57,788 bases of DNA from Rhodospirillaceae bacterium (GTDB lineage Bacteria; Pseudomonadota; Alphaproteobacteria; SHVZ01): positions 1 through 57,788 of the forward strand of contig JAEULB010000057.1 of assembly GCA_016792585.1 (NCBI GenBank). Direction: 5' to 3'. Below, one piece after another: positions 15,764 to 24,398 of this stretch. Each line of letters starts with the position of its first letter. Within the stretch, counting starts at the first letter, position 1. Position numbers and translations under genes: made by a program. The notes under the pieces are model-generated. The model was not told the DNA's origin. It was given only the letters and a program-made list of their open reading frames with translations, and ran no database searches.

Positions 15764-17524
15764 TTAGGGGTGCAGGTCGGGCCTGGGGGCCAGGCTGTCG
15801 CCGGCGGCGTCATCTCCGCCCGGATATCCGGCGGCGTAGGTCGGCTTGGCGACGGGATAGACGGCGCTCCTGAGGTCGCGGCCGGAAATGGCGATGCCGT
15901 TCGGCTCGGAGTACGGACCGCGATCGTAATGCGGGGTCACCACCGCAACGGTATGACCTTTCTTCTCGAGCGCCGCCTTGGCCGCGGAGCCGAAGCGACC
16001 GTCGAGCATCACGTCGTCGGTCTCGGTGTGGATGCGCGGCGCCTGCAGCGCGTCCTGTAGCGACATGCCGTGCTCGACGTGGTTGACCACCGCCTGGATG
16101 ATCGCCGACCAGATGCGCCGGCCGCCCGAGGCGCCGAGCGCGGCCTTGAGCTTGCCGCGGCCGGTCAAGATCATCGGGCTCATGTTGTTGCAGCCGAAGG
16201 CCCCGCCGCGGACCGAGTTGATCGTGCCGGGAACCTGGCAGAACCAGCTCATCGCGTTGTTCATCATGACGCCGACGCCGGGCGTCACCACGCCCGAGTA
16301 GCCGACGTTCGTCTGGGTCAGCGCCACCGCGTTGCGCTTGGAGTCGATGACGGTGAGGTGTGTCGTGCCGTCGTCCTTGCCGCCGCGCGCAGGTCCCGGG
16401 AAGTCCTTCGGACGCGGGCGCCCGGCGACCGCCCATGGGTCGCCCGGCAGCGGCTCCGCCCTCTTCTTCCGCGAGATCATCTCGGCTCGGCTCGCGGCGT
16501 AGTCCTTGTCGACCAGCATGTCGAGCGGCGCGTCCGGATGGTCGCCCATATAGGTGAAGCGGTCGGCGCCGGCCATGCGGATCGCTTCGGCGACCAGATG
16601 CAGCGACTCGGGCTTGCCCCAGCCGATCTTCTTCATGTCGAAATGATCGAGGATATGGAGCGCTTCCATGACCGTTGGCCCGGCGGTCAGGTAGGGCATG
16701 CCGATCAGGTCGACGTTCTTGTAGCGGCCGCGGATCGGCTCGAGGACCTGCGCCTTGTAGGCGGCAAGGTCGGCCGCGCGCAGCGTGCCGCCGTTCTTCG
16801 CGTTGTCGTCCGAGAGCATCTCGGCGATCTCGCCCTTGTAGAAGCCGGCGGGCCCGTGCTTCGCGATCAGGCGAAGCGTGCGCGCGTGGTCCTTCTGCAC
16901 GAACTTGCCGCCGACCGGGATCGCATAGCCACCGGGGTAGTAGATCGGCGCGGTGCCCGGGAACATCAGGAAGGTCTCGCGGTCCGCGACCAGCGCCAGC
17001 GTGAAGTGATGCCCGACGGCGAAGCCATCTTCGGCCAGGCGGATCGCCGGCTTGAGCGCATCCTTGAGATCGATCGTGCCGAACTTTTCCAGCGCGAGGC
17101 AGAGGCCCGCGACCGCACCCGGCACTCCGATCGAGCTGTGGCCTCGGTCGTTGGCACGGTTCTTCACCTTCGGCCAGGCATAGCTCTTGGCGAGGTTCAT
17201 GCCGCCGCCCCAGATCTCGCTCTGGCCGGCCTCCAGCTCGTACATGTCCGGCCGCGCCAGGCCCGGCGCCTTGGTGCCGTAGTAGACGGTCTTTGCGTCG
17301 CCATCAGCGAAGTGCAGGACCATGTTGCCGACGCCGCCGATGCCGTTCATCAGCGGCTGCAGCACCCCCATCGCGAAGGCGGTGGTGACCGCCGCGTCGA
17401 CGGCGTTGCCGCCCTTCTGCAGCACCTCGACGCCGATGCGGGCACCCAGCGGATGCTGGGCGGTGACCATGCCGTCGCGCGCGACGACCTCCTCGTGCGC
17501 AAGCACCGGGCGGCTCAGCTTCAT
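15764..17524 (-). CDS. ggt: Gamma-glutamyltransferase
   Basis: A 586-residue Ntn-hydrolase of the GGT family. The autoprocessing/nucleophile threonine is Thr387 at the start of TTHLTVID, matching Thr391 of the E. coli enzyme, so it should mature into large and small subunits. The small subunit keeps LTQTNVGYSG and GGRRIWSAIIQAVV, the usual substrate-binding regions. No signal peptide is visible, so a cytosolic or GGT-like acylase role (for example on glutathione or gamma-glutamyl amides) is possible. It precedes the enolase-superfamily gene by 19 bp on the same strand. Confidence 0.92.
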   Translation of the reverse strand: MKLSRPVLAHEEVVARDGMVTAQHPLGARIGVEVLQKGGNAVDAAVTTAFAMGVLQPLMNGIGGVGNMVLHFADGDAKTVYYGTKAPGLARPDMYELEAGQSEIWGGGMNLAKSYAWPKVKNRANDRGHSSIGVPGAVAGLCLALEKFGTIDLKDALKPAIRLAEDGFAVGHHFTLALVADRETFLMFPGTAPIYYPGGYAIPVGGKFVQKDHARTLRLIAKHGPAGFYKGEIAEMLSDDNAKNGGTLRAADLAAYKAQVLEPIRGRYKNVDLIGMPYLTAGPTVMEALHILDHFDMKKIGWGKPESLHLVAEAIRMAGADRFTYMGDHPDAPLDMLVDKDYAASRAEMISRKKRAEPLPGDPWAVAGRPRPKDFPGPARGGKDDGTTHLTVIDSKRNAVALTQTNVGYSGVVTPGVGVMMNNAMSWFCQVPGTINSVRGGAFGCNNMSPMILTGRGKLKAALGASGGRRIWSAIIQAVVNHVEHGMSLQDALQAPRIHTETDDVMLDGRFGSAAKAALEKKGHTVAVVTPHYDRGPYSEPNGIAISGRDLRSAVYPVAKPTYAAGYPGGDDAAGDSLAPRPDLHP

Positions 17525-17628
17525 CGGATCCTCGTTCGAAGGCAGGACGACGGAAGGAAGGCGGGGCGAGCCTAGGACGCAAGGGGCGGGGCCGGCAACC
17601 TCGGACGCCCACCCGCGAACCGGCCGGC

Positions 17629-18342
17629 TTAAGGCAGCGCCGCGATCTCGCGGATCAGCTTGTTGATCATCGCCTCGGCGAATGTCTGGAAGCCCTCGAC
17701 CACCATGGCGAAGGAGCCGACACCGCCGGTGACGTTCTTCCGGTAGTACTCCTCGAGCCCGCCCGGCGGGTGGGTGTGGTCCGGGTTGAACGGGTTCGGC
17801 ACCGCGCTCAGGATCGCGAGCCCGTTGACGGTGATGTCCGATTCAACCGCCGCGTCGCGGGCGATGGTGACCGGAGGTCCGCTGACGTTGGTCCCGTCGC
17901 CGGACACATCTATGACCCGCCGCTCCGACTTGACCGGCGCCCGGCGGAGCTGGCGCATCGAGAAGTCGATCGCCGAGCCGATCGCGGTCGAGCCGTAATA
18001 CGAGCGCGGCGCGGTGCGTACGATCTTGGCGACCGCCTCGGCCGAGGGGAGGTCATGGATCACCGCCCAGTCGGCGACGACGAGCTGCTGGCCGACGCCG
18101 GACCACTCGACGAAGCAGATCGCGATCGCACCGTGCTGTCCGGACCGGATCGCGTTCAGCACCCGCGCGTCGGTGATCGCGGTGGCGATGCCTTCGCGCT
18201 GCAGGCGGAACTCTTCCTCATCCACGCTGCGCGAGACGTCGGCGGCGAGCACCAGCGTCACGTCGACCCGGTCGGCCGCGCCTGCGCCGCCGCCGGCCAG
18301 AAGAACAAGGAGAACCAGAAGGAACCGGATGCGCGCTGCCAT
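17629..18342 (-). CDS. DUF1194 family secreted protein with vWA-like fold
   Basis: A 237-residue protein with a Sec signal peptide (FLLVLLVLLAGGGAGAA) and then a von Willebrand A-like domain beginning DVTLVLAADVSRSVDEEEF, where DVSRSV is a MIDAS-type metal motif. DGTNVSG provides the second part of the metal site. DUF1194 proteins are common in alphaproteobacteria and of unknown role; extracytoplasmic protein binding is a reasonable inference. GGAGC lies just upstream of the ATG. It is followed on the same strand by GGT 104 bp away. Confidence 0.88.
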   Translation of the reverse strand: MAARIRFLLVLLVLLAGGGAGAADRVDVTLVLAADVSRSVDEEEFRLQREGIATAITDARVLNAIRSGQHGAIAICFVEWSGVGQQLVVADWAVIHDLPSAEAVAKIVRTAPRSYYGSTAIGSAIDFSMRQLRRAPVKSERRVIDVSGDGTNVSGPPVTIARDAAVESDITVNGLAILSAVPNPFNPDHTHPPGGLEEYYRKNVTGGVGSFAMVVEGFQTFAEAMINKLIREIAALP

Positions 18343-18369
18343 GCCTGCTCCGTTTCTATCTCTAAACGA

Positions 18370-19278
18370 TCATACCCCATTCCCGCCGATTCGCCGCTGG
18401 CGCATGCGTCGCCATTCCGAGCCGACGACGATCACGCTGCCGAGCAGGATGAGACCGGCGCCGGCGAAGACGGTCGGTTCCGGGATGTCGGCCCAGATCA
18501 CCCAGCCCCAGAGGAACGCCCATCCGAGCGATGTGTATGAGGTCGGCGCCACCGCCGAGGCCGGCGCATGCCGGACGCTTTCGTACATCAGGTACTGGCC
18601 GATCGCGGCGAAGGCGCCGATTCCCGCCATCAGCGCGAAGGTCAGCGGCGGCGGCGTCACCCATATCCAGGGCAGCGCCGGCGCGCAGGCGACGCAGAAG
18701 GCGAGGCCGGTGAACAGCATCTGCACCTCGGTCGACTCGCTGGACGAGATCTGCCGCATCAGGATGTTGGCCCAGGCCCAGAGGCAGGCTGCGATCAGCA
18801 CGAGGCCCGCCGGCAGCAGGTCCGGCCGTCCGGTCGGATTGGCGGCGACGATGACGCCCGCGAGCCCGACGAAGACCGCGACCCAGCGTGCCGGATTCAC
18901 CTTCTCGCCGAGGATGTAGATCGACATCACGGTGATGATCAGCGGAGCGGCGTAGTAGAGCGTCACCAGGTCGGCCAGCACCAGCGAGCGCGCCGCGGTA
19001 TAGTAGCAGAGCCAGGCGATGACCATCGCCGCGGCGCGCAGCAGCAGCGCCGGCTTGTGGCGGCTCTTGATCAGGCCGAGGACGGCCTTCTTGCGATAGA
19101 CGCCGAGGGCGACCAGCGCGATCGCCATGCTGCGGATGAAGAGGATCTGCAGCACGGCATAGTCGGCAACCAGCCACTTCACCACCGCGTCCTGGAACGA
19201 GAAGACTGCGTTGGCTGACAGCGCCAGCCCGATGCCGAGCATCACATTGCCGGCTTCAGGCGCCTTGAAGGCCGGCAT
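18370..19278 (-). CDS. EamA/DMT superfamily transporter
   Basis: A 302-residue inner-membrane protein with ten predicted transmembrane segments in two EamA repeats (about 10-145 and 160-290). The second repeat ends with GSVIVVGSEWRRMRQRR. Members export amino acids or metabolites or act as permeases of unknown direction. The gene lies 27 bp upstream of the DUF1194 gene on the same strand. It is one of two DMT transporters in the window; the other is at 28.3 kb. Confidence 0.88.
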   Translation of the reverse strand: MPAFKAPEAGNVMLGIGLALSANAVFSFQDAVVKWLVADYAVLQILFIRSMAIALVALGVYRKKAVLGLIKSRHKPALLLRAAAMVIAWLCYYTAARSLVLADLVTLYYAAPLIITVMSIYILGEKVNPARWVAVFVGLAGVIVAANPTGRPDLLPAGLVLIAACLWAWANILMRQISSSESTEVQMLFTGLAFCVACAPALPWIWVTPPPLTFALMAGIGAFAAIGQYLMYESVRHAPASAVAPTSYTSLGWAFLWGWVIWADIPEPTVFAGAGLILLGSVIVVGSEWRRMRQRRIGGNGV

Positions 19279-19403
19279 GGATGCTCTGTCGCTGGCTTGC
19301 GGTCATTCGGGATTGCGGATCACTTGGGGCGGCCATTCTGGCGCAAGATGTCAGCACCGTCAGGTACCGCCGGGAGCCAGACGAAATCGGCTCCAAAAGA
19401 ATA

Positions 19404-19435
19404 CGGCCGGCAGGATCGCTCCTACCGGCCGCGAA
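19404..19435 (-). terminator. Rho-independent terminator after the peptide-type binding protein gene
   Basis: A 12-bp inverted repeat with one mismatch (19404-19415 with 19420-19431, 4-nt loop) lies 20 bp beyond the stop codon at 19451. On the minus strand it is followed by TATTCTTTT. Confidence 0.75.
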
Positions 19436-19450
19436 TCGACGCTCTTGGGC

Positions 19451-21010
19451 TTAGTTGAACCAGACGTCCCACATCCGCGGGATGCGGTTCGGCTCGTAGT
19501 TCTGGACCTTGGCGACGGTCGCCTGATAGCGGCCGATCGCTCCGGTGTTGATCGCCGGCACCCACTCGTACATGCGCTTCGTCCAGTCGACGACCGCCTT
19601 CTTCTGGTCATCGAGCTTGAGCGAGGAGTTGAACAGCTTGTCGGCCGCGGCGAGCTCCGGATCGGCCTTGAACTGCGCGCCGGCGGCGTTGTTCTGCTTG
19701 GTCGAGAGGCCGATCACGTTGATCGGACCTTCGTACGGCTCGACGCCGAAGCCGACGGTCCACATGTGCCAGCCGGTCGGCTGCAGGCGTTTCTGCGAGG
19801 CCGACGGCCAGTCGACCACCTGCAGCTTGATGTTGAGACCGAGGTTCTTCTTCAGCTGCTCGGTCGCGACGACGGCCGTCTCGTTGTGGTTCTTGATGGT
19901 CGAGTCGGTGAGGAAGATGATCTCCTCGCCCTTGTAGCCCGACTCCTGAACCAGCTTCTTCGCCAAGGCGATGTCCTTGACGTTGTACTTGTCCTTGCCG
20001 AGATCGCCGGTGTGATAGATCGAGCCCGGGTACTGCCAGGCGGTCTGGAGCTTGTAGTTGCCCTCGCCCGCGATCGCCAGGATCTCTTCCATGTCGAGCG
20101 CCGCAAGCACCGCCTGCCGCAGCTTCTGCTGGGCCATCGGGCCGTCGCCGGCATTGAAGACGATCAGGTTGAGCAGCCAGGGCGTGGCTTCGTAGATCTT
20201 GATCTTCGCGTCGCCCTTGAGACGCTTCGCCGCCGGGGGCGGCAGGATGTCGACGGCCTGGATCTCGCCGGTCTCGAGCGCGGCCGTGCGGGCGCCGCCC
20301 TCGGGAATGAAGCGGATCGTGACCGAGTCGAAGTAGGCGGTCTTCTTGCCGCCGAAGCCGTCACGCTTCTGGTAGTTGTTGTTCGGCGTGTAGTCGTCGT
20401 TGCGAACCAGCTTCACGTGGCTGTCGGGCTTGTACTCGCCCCACTTGAAGGGACCGGTGCCGATATACGCGATCTTGTCGCGTTCCTTCTGCCCTTCGGA
20501 TGCCGGATAGATCGCCATCGGCGCGCCGGGCGCGCTGATGACGCCGATGAAGCCCGGGAAGATGGTGCTGAGCTTGACGGTGACCTTGTACTTGTCGGTC
20601 GCCTCGATCGAGCTCACCGCAGACAGCGTCAGCGAGGCGCCGCCGATGCGCTTGTAGCGCTCGAGCGAAGCCTTGACGTCGGCCGAGGTCATCTCCTGGC
20701 CGTTGTGGAACTTCACGCCCTGGCGGAGCGTGAAGACATAGGTCAGGCCGTCCGCCGACATCTCGACGCCGGAAGCGAGATCCGGGATCGGGTTCGCTCC
20801 CTGGTCGCGGGCGAACAGGGTCTCGATCCAGTGCATCGAGATGTTGCGGGTCGCCTCGGCGGTCGAGGCCTGCGCGTCGGTCAGCGGCGGCGGCGAAGTG
20901 ACGCCGACGATCATGTCGCCGCCCTTCTTCTGCGCGAAGGCAGGCGAAACGGCCAGCGCGAGCGCAAGTGCGCTCACGCCGGTCAACAGGCTACGGCGAT
21001 ACTCTCCCAT
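19451..21010 (-). CDS. ABC transporter substrate-binding protein, family 5 (peptide/nickel type)
   Basis: A 519-residue periplasmic binding protein with an N-terminal signal peptide (MGEYRRSLLTGVSALALALAVSPAFAQ). The SBP_bac_5 body includes the characteristic GLTYVFTLRQGVKFHNGQEMTSADVK-type segment and the downstream GTGPFKWGEYKPD motif. Such proteins deliver oligopeptides, dipeptides or related compounds to DppBCDF-like importers. No permease or ATPase genes are adjacent, so it is an orphan here. A strong terminator follows. Confidence 0.9.
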   Translation of the reverse strand: MGEYRRSLLTGVSALALALAVSPAFAQKKGGDMIVGVTSPPPLTDAQASTAEATRNISMHWIETLFARDQGANPIPDLASGVEMSADGLTYVFTLRQGVKFHNGQEMTSADVKASLERYKRIGGASLTLSAVSSIEATDKYKVTVKLSTIFPGFIGVISAPGAPMAIYPASEGQKERDKIAYIGTGPFKWGEYKPDSHVKLVRNDDYTPNNNYQKRDGFGGKKTAYFDSVTIRFIPEGGARTAALETGEIQAVDILPPPAAKRLKGDAKIKIYEATPWLLNLIVFNAGDGPMAQQKLRQAVLAALDMEEILAIAGEGNYKLQTAWQYPGSIYHTGDLGKDKYNVKDIALAKKLVQESGYKGEEIIFLTDSTIKNHNETAVVATEQLKKNLGLNIKLQVVDWPSASQKRLQPTGWHMWTVGFGVEPYEGPINVIGLSTKQNNAAGAQFKADPELAAADKLFNSSLKLDDQKKAVVDWTKRMYEWVPAINTGAIGRYQATVAKVQNYEPNRIPRMWDVWFN

Positions 21011-21120
21011 GACATGGCTCCTTGAGGTTATTGGCGCATTCTCGTTCTTTTCCGGACCAGCCTAGACTGACCGGCCCCGGCCCGGCAATCGGGTAAGAAA
21101 CCCCGTTCCCGATCGGAAAT

Positions 21121-21582
21121 TTACTTGCGTCCCTTCTTCGGGAAGATCACCGCGACCTGGTTGTCGTAGGCGACCCCCTTGGGGTTGACGATGAAGTTGC
21201 CGGTGATGTGGCCGGTCGCCCCGGCGAACTGGCCGCCGCCCTCGGTGATGCGCCAGACCGCGCAGCCGGCGCTCACGTCCTTGGCGGCGCTGGCGCCGAG
21301 GAAGCCTTGCCCGACCGTGTTGAACTTGAGCCAGGTCGAGCCGTCGCCGAACTTGATGGTGCCGGACTCGATGAACACGCCGTCCCCGGTCAGCGTCAGC
21401 ACGGTCTCGGCCGAGGAACTGCCCCCGGACAGCTTCTTATAGGTCGACTTGACGCTCTTGTTGCCGATCTCGGTGGTGATCGAGCAGCTCGCCGCCTTGA
21501 GGCTGACGCCGAGCACGCCGGGCGCATGGGCCATCGGCGAAGGCGAGCCTTCGTAGCGCAGGAACAGGACGATCGGATCCAT
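21121..21582 (-). CDS. Protein of unknown function, possible small beta-barrel (153 aa)
   Basis: I cannot assign this 153-residue protein firmly. It is beta-rich and glycine-rich, with no clear signal peptide. The C-terminal [18 protein letters not shown] segment resembles the repeated GxFxGAxG strands of allene-oxide-cyclase-like barrels and DUF3224 proteins, suggesting such a fold. GGAGG lies well placed before the ATG. It is divergent from the hybrid kinase gene across 197 bp in which I see no other gene. Confidence 0.62.
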   Translation of the reverse strand: MDPIVLFLRYEGSPSPMAHAPGVLGVSLKAASCSITTEIGNKSVKSTYKKLSGGSSSAETVLTLTGDGVFIESGTIKFGDGSTWLKFNTVGQGFLGASAAKDVSAGCAVWRITEGGGQFAGATGHITGNFIVNPKGVAYDNQVAVIFPKKGRK

Positions 21583-21779
21583 CGGTGCCTCCTTGGGTTC
21601 GTAAATTGGTTAACGGCCGGGTCGGCCGCAGCGGCAGGAAGCCGATCGTAGGCAGGCCGGCGGCACCGAAGGAAGCCGCCGATGCAAATCGTGAAAGACC
21701 GCGCGTTGCCGGCCGGCCGGACAAACGGCTATGTTCGGCGGACGCCGCACCGGACGGACCGAAGGGGTCGCTTCACCGC

Positions 21780-24398
21780 ATGTCGCAGGCTCCCGACGGC
21801 TGGCTGAAGATTTTCGTCGCCGGTCCCGACCTCCCCAGGCCCACCCAGAAAGATCTGGTCGCCGCCCTCTATCCGCCGTCGTTCCGGATCGGCACCTCGC
21901 TCCTCTGCGCCGTCGTCAACGGCATCGTGCTGGCGCTCGCGATGGGCAGCCCGCTGCCGCTCTACTGGGGCGCGGTGGGCGTCGCCATCTGCCTCGGCCG
22001 GACCATCGACTGGCGGAAGTACCGCAAGGCGCCAGACGCGCACCCGCCAGCGGTCTGGGCCCGGCGCTTCACGCTCGGCATGCTGCCTTTCGGGATCTGG
22101 TGGGGAGTAACGGCCCTCCTTCCCTTCTTCACGGACGATCCGCTGGTGATGGCGATCGCCGCGATGTCGACGGTCGCGCTCGCCGCCGGCGCCGTCACCT
22201 CCTACACCAGCCACCCGCCGGCCTCCCTCGCCTTCGCCGCTCCGGCGATGGGCGCTTTCGCCGTTGCTGGCATCGTCGAAGGCGGCGCGCTGGGCTTCGC
22301 CGTCACCTTCATCCAGGTCCTGCTGTTCGCCAACTACCTGGTGATCATCCGCGAGTCCTTCACCTCGCAGCTGAGCGCGCTGATGCTTCGCGACGAGAAG
22401 GCGGCCCTCGCCGACAACCTGGCCGAAGCGCACACCGCGCTCGAGCGCGAAGGCCGGGCGAAGTCGGAATTCCTCGCCAACATGAGCCATGAAATCCGGA
22501 CCCCGATGAACGGCATCATCGGGCTGAACGCGATCCTGCTGGACACGCCGCTCTCGGACGAGCAGCGGAAATTCGCCGAAGCGGTACAGACTTCGGCCGA
22601 CTCGCTGCTGGCGATCATCAACGACGTACTCGACCTCTCCAAGCTGGAGGCCGGCAAGTTCGCGCTCGAGTCGATCGACTTCACGCTTGAGAAGCTGGCG
22701 GATGGTGCGGTCGATCTGCTCGCCGCTCGCGCTCACGAGCGCGGCCTCGAGATCGCCGCATATGTTGAGGAGGGCGCGCGCGGCATCGTCCGCGGCGATC
22801 CCGCGCGCATCCGCCAGATACTGCTCAACCTGCTTTCCAACGCGATCAAGTTCACCGAGAAGGGCTCGGTCCTGATCGAGGTGAGCGGCCAGGAGGCCGG
22901 CCCGGGCCAGCTCAGGTTCCGCATCTCGGTGCGCGATACCGGCATCGGCATGGACGAGGCGACGCGGAGCCGGCTGTTCCAGAAATTCCAGCAGGCGGAC
23001 GGTTCGATCTCCCGGCGCTTCGGCGGCACCGGCCTCGGGCTGGCGATCTCGAAGCAGCTGGTCGAGCTGATGGGCGGCAAGATCGGCGTCGAGAGCGCGC
23101 CGGACAGCGGCAGCACCTTCTGGGTCGAGCTCACTTTGCCGCGCGTCACCCTGGTGGAACCCACGTCCTCGGTCGAGGGCGGAACGCTGCGCGGACGTTG
23201 CGTGCTGGTGATCGACGATGCCGAGGTGACGCGACGCTCGCTGGCTCGCCGCCTGACCGCCGAGGGCGTGAGCGTCGTCACCGCCGCGACCGGCGCCGAA
23301 GCAGAGGCCGCGACCGAGCTCGCGATCGCCCAGGAGATGCCGTTCGACGTGATCCTGGTCGACCGCGACCTGCCGGATACGTCCGGCCTCGAGCTCGGCA
23401 AGCTGCTGCGCGCGGCGACCGAGGAGAGCCCGACCAAGCTTCTGTTGGTGGCGCCGCTCGGTCCGCTCGCGACCTCTCATCGCTTGAACCGCACCGTCTT
23501 CGACGGCCAGCTCACCAAGCCGATCGGCCGGCGCGACCTCGTGCTCCGGATCCAGCGGGCGATCGCCGGCCAGGACCTCGACGCGGCGACGACGACCGAG
23601 CCGTCAGTCCCCCTCAGGCCGGTCGGCCCCGCGTCCGGCCGGATCCTGGTTGCCGAGGACAACGCGATCAACCGCCTCCTTGCGGTCACGCTGCTCGAAG
23701 GCGCCGGGTACCAGGTCGGCGTCGCCGCGGACGGCGCAGAGGCGATCGAAGCCGTGCGGCAGGAGGCCTACGACGTCGTGCTGATGGACGTGCAGATGCC
23801 AAACGTCGACGGCGTTCAGGCGACCCAGGCCATCCGCCGCCTGAGCGAGGCGCACCGAAAACTGCCGATCATCGCGATGACCGCGAATGCGATGGCGGGC
23901 GACCGCGAGTTCTATTTGGGCGCCGGGATGAACGACTACATCCCGAAGCCGCTCGTGCCGAGCAAGTTCCTGGAAGTCGTCGCCCGCTGGATCGAGACCG
24001 AGGCGAAGCCCTCGCCCGCCGCCGTACAGGTCGCGATCGAGGACGCCGACCGCCCGATCATCGACGACAGCCTGCTCGACGAACTCAAGCGCAAGGTTCC
24101 GGAAGAGACGTTCCAGGAACTGCTCAACTACTTCCTCGACGGCGCGCTCGCCAGCATGGCCAAGATCGAGTCGATCAGCGAGGCCGGCGACCTCGCCGGG
24201 CTCGCGATGGAAGCCCACGCGCTCAAGGGCATGGCCGGCAACTTCGGCGCCGCCCGGCTGGAAGCGCTGGCGGGGCGGCTCGAGAAGGCGTGCAAGGCTG
24301 GCGACAAGGCGGCCTCGGCCGAGCTGGTCGCCAAGGGGCGTGCGCTCTTCGCCCAGACCCGGACGCTGATGCGCGAACGCCTGGTGGCGCCGGTCTAG
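21780..24398 (+). CDS. Membrane hybrid histidine kinase (HisKA-HATPase-REC-REC-HPt)
   Basis: An 872-residue multi-domain phosphorelay protein. Residues about 38-190 hold several transmembrane helices. HisKA follows with phosphoacceptor His237 ([12 protein letters not shown]). The HATPase domain has [18 protein letters not shown] and [10 protein letters not shown]. Receiver 1 (about 473-595) has Asp528 and Lys580; receiver 2 (about 620-740) has Asp670 and Lys723. A C-terminal HPt carries His813 (AHALKGMAG). ATG at 21780 is taken because residues further upstream are Pro/Arg-rich and unlike the fold. No partner regulator is adjacent. The stop codon overlaps that of ligD by 4 bp. Confidence 0.92.
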   Translation: MSQAPDGWLKIFVAGPDLPRPTQKDLVAALYPPSFRIGTSLLCAVVNGIVLALAMGSPLPLYWGAVGVAICLGRTIDWRKYRKAPDAHPPAVWARRFTLGMLPFGIWWGVTALLPFFTDDPLVMAIAAMSTVALAAGAVTSYTSHPPASLAFAAPAMGAFAVAGIVEGGALGFAVTFIQVLLFANYLVIIRESFTSQLSALMLRDEKAALADNLAEAHTALEREGRAKSEFLANMSHEIRTPMNGIIGLNAILLDTPLSDEQRKFAEAVQTSADSLLAIINDVLDLSKLEAGKFALESIDFTLEKLADGAVDLLAARAHERGLEIAAYVEEGARGIVRGDPARIRQILLNLLSNAIKFTEKGSVLIEVSGQEAGPGQLRFRISVRDTGIGMDEATRSRLFQKFQQADGSISRRFGGTGLGLAISKQLVELMGGKIGVESAPDSGSTFWVELTLPRVTLVEPTSSVEGGTLRGRCVLVIDDAEVTRRSLARRLTAEGVSVVTAATGAEAEAATELAIAQEMPFDVILVDRDLPDTSGLELGKLLRAATEESPTKLLLVAPLGPLATSHRLNRTVFDGQLTKPIGRRDLVLRIQRAIAGQDLDAATTTEPSVPLRPVGPASGRILVAEDNAINRLLAVTLLEGAGYQVGVAADGAEAIEAVRQEAYDVVLMDVQMPNVDGVQATQAIRRLSEAHRKLPIIAMTANAMAGDREFYLGAGMNDYIPKPLVPSKFLEVVARWIETEAKPSPAAVQVAIEDADRPIIDDSLLDELKRKVPEETFQELLNYFLDGALASMAKIESISEAGDLAGLAMEAHALKGMAGNFGAARLEALAGRLEKACKAGDKAASAELVAKGRALFAQTRTLMRERLVAPV

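Noticed and set aside
19211..21025. Plus-strand open frame of about 600 codons
   Set aside because: Antisense to the peptide-type binding protein with its signal peptide and family motifs; the product is Arg/Asp/Val-rich and without recognisable fold.
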